Origin: Liolophura sinensis
Lineage: Eukaryota > Mollusca > Polyplacophora > Chitonida > Chitonidae
Direction: 5' to 3'
NCBI RefSeq assembly: GCF_032854445.1
Contig: NC_088302.1
Location: forward strand, 3,963,338 to 4,027,337
Length of the DNA: 64,000 nt
Positions 1-13,700 of this stretch are shown here, in pieces. The translations under genes were made by a program, and so were the position numbers. Below the pieces are notes generated by a model that was not told where the DNA came from, ran no database searches, and worked only from the letters and a program-made list of their open reading frames with translations. Numbering within the stretch: position 1 is the first letter of the stretch; every line of letters begins with the position of its first letter.

Positions 1-37
1 TTGAATGATATATGTTGTCCGGGAACTTGCAGAAGTT

Positions 38-820
38 TATCGATCAGGTCGCGTATGAAAGGTTTGACACATTGAACATACAGAACTGTATGTGAAAACG
101 CCAAAATGGTGATTCTTAAGTGCGGCAGCCGTGCCCAGGCCTGTAGGCGTGGGGTAGAAAGTACCCCAAAACTAATTTTATCGGTCACATTGCATATGAG
201 GATGAAAGTCATTTTATACATTCCTTGGGAAAACCTGATCACTGAAAGCTAATTCTTAAGTTCCCAGCTCATGCACTAAACCACATAAGAACAGTCTAAT
301 TAACGCTAATTATGACTTAATTATCAAATTGTCTTGAGGAATGTATAAAAAAAGTTTCGTCCTTGTTCTCATTTCTGACCGATTGTCTTGTTTTAAGGTA
401 ATTTAGCCCAAATATTGACCTTTGACTCGTTCTCAAATTGTTTCTAGTGTGGAGTTGGAAATTAGGAATTACCATTTTATAATAAGCACGTCTAAAAGAG
501 TCTTTTGATAAAAAAAAATATCCTCGTACAAGATATGACCGATAAGTCATTATGAGCGTTAATTAAACCGTTCCTAAATGGCTAGTGCATGAGCTGGGAA
601 TTAAAGAATTAGATTTTAGTAATCAGGTTGTCATAATGAATGTATAAAATGAGTTTCATCCTCTTATGCGATCGTGACCATAAACTTAGTTTTGAGGTAC
701 TTTCCACCCAACCCGTAAAGGGGGTGGGGTGGAAACTTAAGAACCACCATTTTAGCATTTTCCCACATGGTTCTGTATGTTCATTGTGTCAAACTTTTCG
801 TACGCAACCTGATTGATATA
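38..820. repeat. Large fold-back (inverted-repeat) element
   Basis: The left arm (about 38-320) and the reverse complement of the right arm (about 545-820) match over roughly 270 bp with scattered differences; for example TATCGATCAGG on the left faces TATCAATCAGG on the right. The loop of about 220 bp holds a third, more diverged copy in the same orientation as the right arm (around 325-490). No transposase reading frame is seen. It is probably a non-autonomous DNA transposon (MITE or foldback type), but no clear target-site duplication was found, so the ends are approximate. Confidence 0.7.
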
Positions 821-1007
821 CTAGTGTTATATTGTAGCTCACGGGCACATAAGATATGGAGCAGTTAGATATGGTCCATGTTCTTCATGTGTTTAGTAAC
901 ACAAGTGGTACCTGAACCCACTGGCAACATAGAGAGGAAAACTGGGTTAATGATGTGTCTGTTTTGGGTAATTGTAGAGTTATAGGTTTTATAGTCAGTA
1001 TGTTAAG

Positions 1008-1350
1008 TACTGACATAGCACAGCACACCTCTACATGAACTCACTGAAAGCCCCTAATACCCCAGTGGGTTCATGTTTGATACTGAGATAGCATAATACA
1101 CCTCTACATGGACTCACTGAAAGCCCCTAATACCCGAGTGGGTTCATGTTTGATACTGAGATAGCATAATACACCTCTACATGGACTCACTGAAAGCCTC
1201 TAATACCCCAGTGGGTTCATAGCTATTAACACAAGGCCCCATTGGGGTATCATGGAGTTAGTTCATGTCAGTATTAAACATGAACCCACTGGGGTATTAA
1301 GGAGTGACAATGAGTCAATGCAGCGGTGTACTGTACTATGTCAGTATGTA
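1008..1350. repeat. Tandem 73-bp repeat plus inverted copy (fold-back)
   Basis: Three direct copies start near 1008, 1081 and 1154 (period about 73 bp, each with CCCCAGTGGGTTCATG or a one-base variant). An inverted copy covers about 1267-1350, and a shorter degenerate inverted piece lies near 1232-1265. The outer ends both carry TACTGACATAG-like sequence facing each other, so the whole block can fold back. No coding capacity is seen. Confidence 0.7.
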
Positions 1351-2085
1351 AGGGTACCACTACCGGAGAGTAAAGATGAGAAGCAACTGGTTTGGTTAAA
1401 TCTCAGATGAGCGATAGCCCTCACACAAGATCAAACAAAGAAACACGAAGACACTTAAATAAGTTCAATACATATATTTGAACAAAATAGACAAACAATA
1501 CAACTGACAATGTACAAAACAATACTGCTAATTACAAAAATATATGGTCTCTCACTGATGACTGCATCCAAATCCAGATGGATTATTCCGGCTTCCAAGG
1601 GCAAGTCAGTCCAGGTGAATATAGAATCCACAGTTAAGTGGACATGAGTAAATGACTGCAAGCTTCACAACTCCGCTAATATTTGTGGATTAATGCAAAG
1701 AAAATTATGGATGGTTTGATCGTAAACATGTTTACAGCACTGATACATATTTCCAGAATGTATACTCTATATACAATGGCATTAAACTCATAAAGACTGA
1801 AGCCTCCAGGATGCTCGTCTCAATTACAGCGCAGTCGGTAACCTACACAGAAAAAAAGTAGGTCAGACACTCCCTCAAGAACAAATAAAAAAAAACCTAA
1901 TACAATATTTAAAGACTGTGTTCGTATACCTTCACCCCCACACCCCTAAAGAAAGTCAACTGTACATAAGTATGGTGATTTTTGCAATCACTAAATATAA
2001 CACATATACAATAATAACAAAATGTTTTTACGGATATATGCACATACACGCAGAAATATACAAAATACACCTACACAAATGTCAG
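1351..2085. other. No gene seen; flank of retroelement fossil
   Basis: AT-rich sequence with only short, unconvincing open frames. It lies on the 3' side of the fossil polymerase at 2086-4215 and may hold part of that element, but I could not identify an LTR. Confidence 0.4.
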
Positions 2086-4215
2086 TCACACTCTGAACAG
2101 CATATCAGCCATGTTATCCTTACCAGCAATATATACAATTTCTAGAGCATAAGGCTGTGAAGTCAAACACCATTGTGATAATTTCTGATTTTTGTTATTA
2201 AACTTCTCTAAGAACACCAAAGCGTTGTGTTCAGTATACACAGTGACATTACCAGAACAACTGGTCAAATACGCTTCGAAATGCTGTACAGCCAGCACAA
2301 GGCTTAGTGCCTCCTTCTGTATGGTGGAATAATTCTTTTGATGTTTATGTAACTCCCTAGAGAAGTAACTAACAATCTGTTCTGTCCTCTCCTCTCCTTC
2401 CTGGAGCAAAACAGCTCCAGCTTTACTGTCAGTAGCGTCCATTGCCATCTTATAAGGATAGCTGAAATTTGGCGCTTTCAAAATTGGAGGCTTAGATATA
2501 ATGGCCTTAAACCTATCAAGAGCTGACTGACAACTATCTGTCCATATAAACCTGACATTCTTTTTAAGCAACTGAGTTTTATGAAGCAGCAACATCCCTA
2601 AAATTGGGCACAAACTTGCGGTAAAAACCACACACTTCAAGCACTTTAAGAATGTCTTTCTTAAAAGTAGGCACTGGTAAATCCAGTATGGCTTGGACTT
2701 AAGCTGAACGAGGTATGTCATTTTGTCCTTGGGCAAATTCCGTCTTCTTAAGATTAATCACTAAACGTAATGAAGACAATCTAGACAATATTGTCTCCAG
2801 ATGTTTACAATGTTCTTTCCCTGTGTCACTCACAATAAGAACGCCATCTACATAGGCTGCAGAGAATTCCAGCTCTTCTACAGTCTTATTGACTAACCTC
2901 TGAAACGTTGTTGCACTAGTTTTCATGCCAAATGGCATGACAAGAAACTGATAAAGCCCTGAAGGAGTAGCAAAGGCAGATATCTCCTTAGCCCTATCTG
3001 TTAACAGTACCTGCCAGTAACCCTTAAGAAGATCAAGCTTGGTAATAAACCTGGCATTTCCTACTGTATCAGTGGAATCCTCAGTACAGGGAAAGGGATA
3101 AGAATCCGTCTTGGTTACAGCATTAACCTTTCTGAAATTTACACATAGGCATATGGAACCATGGGGTTTACTAATTAGGGAAAACTACAATTGTTTTGTA
3201 GAGCCACTCTGGCTTGGCTCTATAATGTCTTTGTCTAACATGTACAGTATTTCCTGGTTAACAAGCTTTAACTTTGCATGGTGAATTCTATAAGGGTGCT
3301 GTTTAACAGGTACAGCCCCACCTACATGTACATAATGCACTGCAGCATAAGTACAACCTGATACATCCAAACATATCTTAGGATAAGTCTCAAGCAACTA
3401 ACAAATATCAGAAAGATGACTTAACACTTCTAAATTGCTCAGTACACCGGAGTTATCCAACTTAGATCAAACAAATCAACATGAATTCTACTTGGCTCTT
3501 TGGACTCAGTACATGTTGTAGACGGCTCACCAGTCTCCTCTACCTGATTTACTACTGTGCTAGCCATAGCTACTGACTGACTTGTGTCACAGGAATTATA
3601 CTTCATGAGTATATTAATGTGACGTACTCTTTGTCGTCGTCATATGACTGAAAAATTGTTGAGAACGACGTTAAACCACAAGCACTCACTCACTCACTCA
3701 CGTACTCTTTGTATTCCTGTTATCAGGTGTACTAATAAGTTTCCTTCTGTTTCCTGGGCCAAGATGCATTCCTTCATCAAAGCTAAAGGACCTCTAACCT
3801 CGTGATCATACACCAACTCAAATGGACTAAACCCAGTGGACTCATTAGAAGTATCCCTAGTGGTGAACAATACAAATGGAATCTTTATGTCACAAACTTC
3901 AGGGTATTCCATATTATGTTCTTGTAGAGAACTCTTCATGCTTTGGTAGTATCTTTCTAAAGCCCCTTGAAACTGTTAGCTGTGCATTTAAACTGCTTAA
4001 TCCCCATATGACACGTAACTTCCTAAAATAAGCCTGACATAAAATGTGACCCGTGGTAAACCATACCTGGCGAAAAACTGCAACAGACTACAAAATATCT
4101 GAGGAGTTATCTGTTTTAGTGGGATAGCTTCCAGAAATGCAGTAGCTGTATCCATAATAGTTAAAAGCTGCTTGTATCCTGACTTTGTTCTAGGTAATAA
4201 ACCAGCACAATAAGT
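2086..4215 (-). mobile_element. Ty3/gypsy-type retroelement fossil, Gmr1-like order
   Basis: Reading the minus strand from high to low coordinates there are recognisable parts of an integrase core (about 4215-3694, with TKSGYKQLLTIMDTAT and ESTGFSPFELVYDHEVRGP), then reverse transcriptase (about 3400-2700, with KQHPYRIHHAKLKL and MPFGMKTSATTFQRLV), then RNase H (about 2600-2086, with NYSTIQKEALSLVLAVQHF). Integrase ahead of RT is not the usual Ty3/gypsy order. It matches the Gmr1-like clade, whose order resembles Ty1/copia. The copy is broken in many places and is a fossil; no LTRs were recognised, so the ends are those of the visible coding remains. A 5'-truncated SINE lies between integrase and RT. 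Confidence 0.8.
3635..3700 (+). mobile_element. 5'-truncated SINE inside the retroelement fossil
   Basis: The 66-bp tail carries the core CATATGACTGAAAAATTGTT and ends in repeated ACTC. It is flanked by a perfect 12-bp target-site duplication, CGTACTCTTTGT, at 3623-3634 and 3701-3712. The same SINE 3' end recurs at about 20000, 35700 and 62930. Confidence 0.85.
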
Positions 4216-4751
4216 ACCTCATTAAAATGATAAAATTTTATTGATGAGTGTGTTCTTGCGCGGAACTATTCAACCAGCATCGATCATCGATTAAATTGTT
4301 GTTTTTATCAGAATCATGTTATACACACTTTATATAAAGAGAATGTATGTGCATAATGTAGTACTAGAAACTAAGGTTGAGACAGAGTTTTCTGACACGT
4401 GCTTCACATTGGCATTTTTCAAGATTTGTGTACAAAGTTTTCCAGTGGTGGCAGCAGTAGAGAGCCAACTATGCGCTGTGAGAAGTATGTCACATCAGTC
4501 GTCACTAGGAAAATATAGGCATAGCGGAAAATCCACTCGGACCGAGAGGTTTTGTGCTAACTAGTCCTGTATATAACCAGGATCTGGAAAATCATACACT
4601 AGCTCAGAGCTTTTTAATATTTAATGTATGTCATAATTATATGATAAAGAGTCAGTCCATTTAGTTTATGAAGTCCACTGCCGTCTGTTCTCCAAATGAG
4701 GTTATTTGTTTCTGGGAGCGGTGCATGTAGGAAGACTGAATGGCAGTAGAC
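4216..4751. other. Intergenic stretch upstream of EXD1
   Basis: No coding exon is recognised here. It should contain the promoter and 5' UTR of the plus-strand EXD1 gene that starts at 4752, but I see no clear TATA box or other definite element. Confidence 0.35.
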
Positions 4752-7700
4752 ATGGCGACAACTGGCTATGCTGGTGCGCGAGTCCGGATTTCAACTGAAG
4801 ATGGGATTTATGAGGGCAATATTCATCTTGTGGACTTTAACAATAAGAAGTTGTCTTTAGAAAGAGGTAAACTGTCACCATAAGCTATATCGCATTGAGT
4901 ACTGACGACCTTATTCCATCCATGTACTATTTTAATATTCTAACGTCGAATCCACCAACGCCTGTTATAAAACATGGCGCGGATTTCAAACTCCGATCTC
5001 CTACCCACTCATCACGACCTGTATCACCTCCTCTGCTCATGTTTATGTAATTTTCCGATGGCATCACCAATACTCACCTCTAAATTTACTACACTCACTG
5101 ATGAAACTTAAGTAACTTGGTGCGTTGTGGTTACATCGACTGCTAGAAATGCTGCGGTTCCCAGCGCCTCACGGTAGACAGACATTTTGGAATGTCACGT
5201 GACCTACGGGTGGGTTCAACTTTTTGGCATTGCAATATTCCAGATAGCTATTATATTTCCATTGCAGTCTGTAAGCACAACGTAAATGTGTATTGTTCAG
5301 TAGGGAAGGACATAAAAAAGAACGTTTAGTACATGTAAGGTAGGCTGCTGTAAGCGCGGACCTCCTTGAGATCGATTCAATCATGGCGGTATATACTAAA
5401 GGAGGCACAACTCGCCCAGCCAGCTCAGCGAGTCAGTCAGACATACCCGCTATGCCTTTGTACTTTGAATGAACCCTCTCGCGGCCAGGCAGCCTGTGAT
5501 GTCCAGCCTGATTTATTCCTGCTTCTATATATATACCTCCATGATTCAATCGATTGAAGAGTTCAGAAACGTGTAGTGCGACGATTTTTGGGAGCGGAGG
5601 GGATGGACTCGGTATTACAATGGAGCTTCAGAGGGAAATAAAGATAGCTAGAATTGGTCCTGTTTGAGTTGCATAAAATCATATTTTCGCACAACTAGCA
5701 ATATAGTGTTTACAAAAATAAGAGCGAGGAAATACTTATCTGAATGTTTGCATGTGGCAATTTAGGGCCCCACAAGTTGTTTCTTAAATTAATTTTTGTT
5801 AACTGCTGAACATGTAACTGGAGCAGCTTTCCAGTGTTTATACTAGCAGTAGCAAGTGGGAATTTCCCTTTAGGCCGGTAGGGTGCTGGAATTCGGCTGC
5901 TGAGGCCCAAGTTGAAATCCTGGTGTTAGTGAAATCCTTCAACAGCAGTGACCAAACAGATTCCAAGAAACATGGGGTTCTGGGCCTGTGAAGGTGGTGT
6001 GTCATGGGAGAAGGGAAGGATTTAAGATATTACGGATATAGGTGTGCAAGGATTACCTGCTGTGAATATACCCCCCTGCCAAATGTTCATTAGTTTCCTG
6101 CTAATGTTTGTCTATGTAGCCTGTAAACCCCTGCTCAGTAACCAAGCAGTAATTCAATAGGATAAATCCTTTTGATTAGACAACTGTTGAAATAAAGAAA
6201 ATAGCACAAAATCTGCCACAAATTTGGGCAACAAATTATATATTTTATATTATATGTTACATATATTATTATGTATATGGGGCCTCCCTGGCCGCGGGGG
6301 TTAGCACGCCTGCACAGCGTTAATGGCCTAGGAGCCTCTCACCAATGAGGTCGCTGTGAGTTCAAGTCCAGCTCATGCTGGTTTCCTCTCCTGCCGTATG
6401 TGGGAAGGTCTGGGTAGCAACCTACGAATGGTTGTAGGTTTCCCCTGGGCTCTGCCCAGTTTCCTCCCACCATATTGCTGGCCGCCATTGTATAAAGTGA
6501 AATATTCTTGAGTATGGTGTAAAACACCTGATGAATAAATAAATATATAAATATGTACGACTGATTGACTTCATGATGTCATATGACTGAAAAATTGTTA
6601 AGCACAATGTGAAACCTCAAGTATACATATGTGTATACATGTTGAAAACTGTATTGTGTGTAAAATACAGGTTTAATGAATAAATGAAATAAATATCACC
6701 TGATGTCTGTTGCGTTACAGTTTATGTTTGTGTGTTGATATTTTCAGTGGTCGTTGTGAGTTCAGGGAAAAGATTACAAGGGCTGCAGAACTTTTATGGC
6801 AATGAACTTGAATCATGTATGTATATCATCTGAAAAAGTGTGCGCTGTAAACATGTGACTTGATACTTACCTATTGACATCGAATATAGTAGTATATATA
6901 TATATATATATCTTTTCACCTAGACAGCCATGAATTAAAATCTGAAATGCTCCTTTTCTATTATCAGATGTCAAAGTTATTAAATGTGAATTTTGCAGTT
7001 GGATTACATCATGGTTTTAGACATTTAACACATTTGATTTCTGCTCACTGGAATTGCTGTGCAGTGCACATTTTATGAGTTTGATCTTGATTCCTGATGG
7101 ATGTAATGAACACATATTTGCTTGTTTACAGTGGATTTGTTGGAAGAGGGTCCATTGATCAAAGCAAATCATGCAGAGGACAAGAGAAGGTGAGATTTTA
7201 TCTGTGATATTATTTTGGGTTTGTCAAAATTGTCTTGAATGAAAGTCACTAATGAAGTTTAAAGCAACACAGTTGTCCAAATATTAAGTATTTTTGCGTT
7301 ATTACAGAATGACATGAGTATCGGGTATTTGTCTCAAGAAGTAAAAGCTACGAGGTTTTCCACCCCCAGCATAATACATGAAGGGAATGTTTAAAAACAG
7401 GGATTCAAGTCCAAATTCTTACAACCAAAAACTCAATATTGAGTTTTTTTTCTGGTCCAGATTGATTTTATTTGTATTTTAAACACCGACTGTATCTGGG
7501 CGTTGAGTTTAATTTCACTTTAGCGACCAGTAATTTTGTGAATGTGAAAGTATATGTGATATACCGGTATATATATATATACATGAGGGAGAGAAAGTTT
7601 AATTTCATTTGAGGTTCATTTCTGATCATGATTTTATTGTTGATATGTATGGATACTTTCACAAGTATATTATCCTGACCAGAGATATACATTGTATAAT

Positions 7701-10700
7701 AAAACAGTTATAAACCATGCTGATGCATGTTCAGTAGTTTGTTGTTATATTGAAGGAAAGAAAGGAACTAACAAACATTATATCAAAAGTAGACATGAGC
7801 AAAATTCAGAGATAAGGCTAATCCTACACAGAGGTATATGATGAAATAAACTGTACATGTTCAGTGGTTGGTTGTTAAAAATATTAATTTCTTAAAAGAA
7901 GAAAGCAAATATTAGACAAAAAATAAACCTATAGGGCCTATATAGGACTACAAACAACAAAGACAAGGCATATCCTGATCAGCGGTATATACTGTGAATT
8001 ATTTTTATTTCACAGATTTACTTCAAAAGTGTGTTCACAGGAATTAATTTTCGCTTAATTAATGAAGGAAATACTGGAAAAAAAATCTTAAAACTTTAAT
8101 TTTCCGATTTATTATAATTATAATATGGCCGAAATTACTCAAGCATGTCAAACAGGTATTGTCAACTGATATTAAGGCTGGCTATAACCCTCTTTTGTTT
8201 CCTGTGGTGTAGCTAACTCTTGTAAGCTGGATCCGAGATTAAAACAGTGGGTGATGGATTATCACTATGTAAGAAAACTACATTCGCACCTATTATGAGC
8301 AGCATTCAAAGAGGTGTCACTTGTTTTGGCATCGGCCTTTGACTGTAGAGTGAGTAGGCCCTACTTATAATCTGCTGGCAAAGTGACCTGTCACCTTTTA
8401 AGCAGTTGAATGTAAAACGTAAATTCACCATTATCAGAGCCCGTCATTCATGCCAGATTAACAGTCAGGCGACATGATTAGTCTTGGATTGTTTTCGATT
8501 TTAATCATCCTCTGTAGCTCTGTCAGAAACTGCAAATAACCATTACGTATAGCTGGCAAACAGCCATTGCGTTGTTGTATACAGTTCATAATTTGTTAGA
8601 AGCTCACTCATTGGTCCACGTGACCAATGTATCAAAGCGACATTCGCTGGAAGCCAGCAAGTGCTGTATCTACTTTTCTGTCACTTTTCCCGGGCGTACC
8701 AGTGATTGATCAAACTAAATACGAACAAACTCCCACTTTGTTTTATACCCACCAAGCTCAATCACCATAGTTTGTATATATTTAAAGCTTAATTTTAATA
8801 TCGGCTTGTCACGGATGCAGCTGCTTGTCACAGATGCAGCTGCTTGTCACAGATGCAGCTGCTTGTCACGGATGCAGCTGCTTGTCACGGATGCAGCTGC
8901 GGGTGATCAAGGTAGACGGCTCATCACTACATGTATAGTTTTGAAAGCAATTCAGTTTTTATCCAAAAATTTGAGTATTTGTACCAGAAAAACAGAGTAT
9001 TGAGTTTTTTTAACCACAACATTTAGTTTTCAACTGAATTTGAAATGTTTATTAGCTATCTGTATCTGATTTGGGTGCTCTTTCAGCAGAGGCACTGTAG
9101 TAGACGGATGGCTACAGTGCTTACATGAGGAGAGTAATATCATTTTTTGATCTAAATGAGGATATGACGCATGTCTACATGTAATTTGAAATGTTTTCTG
9201 ATTATTTTATCTTTCACTAGTGGAAAAGGCCAGAGTATCTTGGACAAAGGACATAAATACACGCCTCCTCATTTGAAGAATCTACGAAGGCGAGATGAGG
9301 GTGTACCCATGGAGACCTCCAGTGGTGAGGATGACGAGACAGTCAGGTGTAACACTCCAGGTGAGGCTCATTTTCTCCCTTTCTGGTTTTGAGACAGCCC
9401 TAAATTGAAATACTTTGTAGTAATTAAGTAAGCTAGCTTCAGCGTCCAAGTATGTCTCTGTCGTCAAAGTGTTACCTTCCTTGACATGGCTGAGAACTAA
9501 GAGGATGCTGTATAATCTGTTTTAACCACTTCAGGTAGCACAAAGTCTGACTATGACTCTGGGATAGATCAGGAAGCCGTGCAGAAGGGCAGGTCCAGAT
9601 TTGCCTTTACTGTGCTGGACAAAGTTAGAGAACAGCTCTTCTCAGATGCGGTTAGTACCTCAGTTTACTGCAGTGGATTTTCTGTGTGCCTGCTGTACAA
9701 CCATGACCATGTTGGACTTCACATTTTTACTTTATTGATATTTTGTGGGTAAAGTGATACTATACGTAAGGGTTGTGGCCTTCAGTGTAATGCTTGTATT
9801 TCCACCTCCCAGAAAATGTGATTGGATGAACATACTGGAGTTTTAGTAGAGCCTATTGTAGAGGCCTTTTTTGTTATAGTTTTCAGGGCATTCAATTCTT
9901 GTTGTGAATTACACTTACTTGAAATTACACTTTAGATATTGTTTGATATAAAATGTTGTAAAGACAAAAATATTACTTTATCAATGGATCGGCCTATAGA
10001 GCAACTAGAGGTGAAATTCACATCATAATGTAATGTAAATGTATTATGGATTGGTTTGTTCAACGGTTCAACACTGTTCAGAACTTGTAAAACTGGAAGA
10101 AATACATAAGAAAAGACGTGTTCAGGTGTGGCTGTGGCTGGTCGTTTATAGTGTGTATTTGGGTTATCAGTTGAGCCATATTGCGGGGCACTGTGTTGTG
10201 GGAGTGGCTCTGGAAGGATAGAGATTGGCAGGGGCGGAGAACTCTGCTGGCTCCAGGTAGGTGTTCATAATTGCCAAGTTCTAGTCTCATCAGCCTGTTC
10301 TTACATGTACCTCTCAGACAGTAATTGCCCAAAGCTTATTTTCGTTACATTTTTCTGTCTGGTTATATTTCTTGTAAGAATATTGCTGTCGTTGACCTAA
10401 AACTTCTTGCATGACAGTTAAAGTTACCCTGATTATGATTGTAGTGCTGAAGTTGTGAAGGTAACCAGTCAACTATGAACTCTGACCTGAGAAAGGCTTG
10501 TCATGTGCACTGTAATATTCACACCAAAACACGGTCATTTGCAATGTAGAAACTCACATCCCAAATTGGTTAATTCTTTTTTGGCTGACAGAGCATGTAT
10601 GTGCCAATATTTTTTACGTCAAAAAACAAAGTGTGAAAAAAAGGCAGAATGACGTCCTAATACAAGTTCATTTGACTTCATCACTCTTATGTCACTCAGC

Positions 10701-13700
10701 AAGACACCACATATACAAGATGCCATGTGTGACGTCACACTGTGTACACAAGTCTGTGAAAGCCTACAGCTGAAAACATTGCTTAAACTTGTCCAAGTAC
10801 ACAAAATTGTGATGTCAAATTATCATGATATTGTCAAACTTGTGTCTCGTGAGTTATCATTTTCATCTCACTCGAAAAATATTTATGATATTAGACCTTC
10901 ACTGTGCAATAGGCTCTGTATTAATCAGTAATCCGGATCAGCATCAGTAATGAGATGATTGCAATACCAGACCTACAAATTAGACCATCCACTGAGGGGT
11001 AAGCTCTTGTCTTAGCTTTTGAGCAGGTTTGTGATTATCACACCACTTGCAAAAGACGAGGAGTGTGATTTGCACACCTACACTGTAAATTCATTCTACC
11101 ACAGACTTCTGGTTATATCAGGTATGTGTTACTAGCACATGTAAACCTTGTACAAATTTGAAGTCCTGATCTTGATGTGATAGGAAGCATTTAATCAATG
11201 GAATGAACTGCTCATTTACTTCTTCAGGTTGCCACTCCTGACCACGTTTTTCTGTTTGATGTGAAAACGATGGGACCTCAGTGCTTTTCTGAAGGCCTGA
11301 AGGAGATTCTGGAAAATGGACGCATTCTCAAGGTGCATAATTATACTGTTATCTTACTACTAAATTTGTCTTCAAGATGCTAAGTACCACAGTGAAATGC
11401 TGTAGAGTACAGGGTCACAAATGACCAACACTACTGCACATTGCTCTAAATATACATCTGAAAATGGGATTGGTGACGTTTTATGACACAACCATATTGA
11501 CAAACGTAGTCCTTGCTGTTAAGATTCTGTGGAGTGGTTAGGACTGTTCCTCTGACCAGTAATTTATTTATCTGTCTGATTTGTGTTTACATGTAACATG
11601 TACTCAGTTCTCTGACCAGTGTGGTTACTTGTTGATGTAGTCATGATCTTAAGGCATCAGCTGTAGCTTTGCATCATACACGTAGCAATTTCCAAGGTTA
11701 AAAAGGTGAATTATTTTGACTATGGTGTTAAGATCTGTAATATGAATTGCAGACCTTGAAGCGAAAGGCGTGCAATCGCTCTCACTCGCAATTGCGCACC
11801 CAAACCTTACATTGAGAGAGTTATTCATCGCGCCCCTTGCTGTAAAGTGTTCAGTATTTATTTCATTCATTTAAACAAGATTTCGAAACAAAAATTCTAT
11901 GGAATGTCCGGACACACTCGTATCGAACACATGCAGACTTGCTCACATACAGAACAGCTGACAATCTGGAAGCTTTGCCACTTTGAGAAGAGACTCATGC
12001 TCACTGAAAATGTTATGAACTGGAAGACAATATCGTGATGGCGTCCATTGTAACTGAGAGAGGCAACAAGGGAAATTTTGTGAATTTATCCACTTTTCTG
12101 GGGTGGAACGTGAGTGACATTGGCTGTGGCATGAGTGATGTACACGGGCATGTTTGGTGACTAAAGTACATTGTAGAACCTGCAGGAAATACTCTGATAA
12201 AGTAGAATACTCTGATAAAGTAGAATACTCTGATAAAGTAGAATACTCTGATAAAGTCAGAGCAGACAGTAGAATCCGCAGGAAAGCATGTGGAGAGATC
12301 GACACATACATCAGTTGGACAAACTATGTGACAAAGCACAATGTCACCAGGCAGTAAGATTATATGACTGTCATGGCGTTTGCTGTTACAATGACAAATA
12401 TGTAGCATTGGTATTTCTTCAATGATGTGATTTTTCAGTCACTAAGTACATGTTTTCCTGTGTCTTTGTGTATTGCCAAGAAGTCATACATGTCCAGTTG
12501 AGGATCGTCACAAACAATAAACAAAAAGATTAAATGAGTTTTAATTATTACGGTTAAGGCTTGTTGTGATGAATATAATTGAGATATTCTTTATGCATTG
12601 ATCAGCCAGACCTTGATATCTCTACCTGTCAGTGTTCTTTATGCATTGATGAGCCAAGCCTTGGTATCTCTACCTGTATGCATTGATGAGCCAAGCCTTG
12701 GTATCTCTACCTGTCAGTGTGTCATTATTTAATGATGTCGTGGATTGAGATTCCTTTTACATGTCCACACCTTTTCACTGTGTACTTCAACTAAGACTAC
12801 ATGTATTTGAGGTCCCATTTTTTCCTCAGGTAAGACAGGTACATGTGATTCACGTCTGCATAGCTCCCCTTAGTTCACGACATGGAGCGATTTACTGCTC
12901 CCAAGAGACTTCCCTTAGCAAACTGTACGGAGTGATTCACTGCCCACTCCCGTTCCATTTCCTTATTTCAAGGTCTGAAATGTCAGAATCGGGTACATGT
13001 AAGGAATCATAGATATGTGAATACTTTTCTGTACTTTTCTCAGGTAATGCACAACTGCAGGTTGCCCTCAGACATGCTTTGGCACAAGTACGGAGTCAAC
13101 CTTGTCAACATCTTTGACACACAGGTAAGAGGATACTGCCATTAATTAATACCCTCTTCTCATTTGTTGAATCCCCAGTTAATTTTCATTCACATTGTGC
13201 ACAGTAAGCCTATCGTTTTTGTGACCCCTCTAACAGTATGATTGAAGGTGACTGAGGGGGGAGGGGTGTGTTGCAGGTGTACAGACATTGCATATGTCTT
13301 CCCCATGATCAAAACTCAAGCATGCATTATTTCCATGCCATATTGCATAAATATTTTCAAAGTTAACCCCCCCCCCCTTTTGGGTTACAGGTATACAGGT
13401 GTGAATTTGCCAACACAACTTGCTTCAAAGGCTTTGGTTCAGATTTCCAGGAAATATTGACACATGGTTAGTATGACCTAAATTTGTACATGTTCTGTAT
13501 TCCCCATTCAGGTAGCCGACGTGTTTGTGTACCGGAACAGCCATGGAAGCGACTGGCCCCGGTATGTCCAGGGCTTAGCCATAGTACTGCTGGATTACCT
13601 GCCGCTGTCAAGAGCTGATGTCCACATTAGGAGAGTCAGGAAAGGATGTGTCGAGGTGAGATGCACTCACAACCAGCTACATGTAAATGTCTGAACTGTT

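Noticed and set aside
11943-12408. Overlapping minus-strand frames of 122 and 131 codons in EXD1 intron 6
   Set aside because: They run through an 18-bp repeat, which keeps all frames open; there are no conserved motifs or splice signals.
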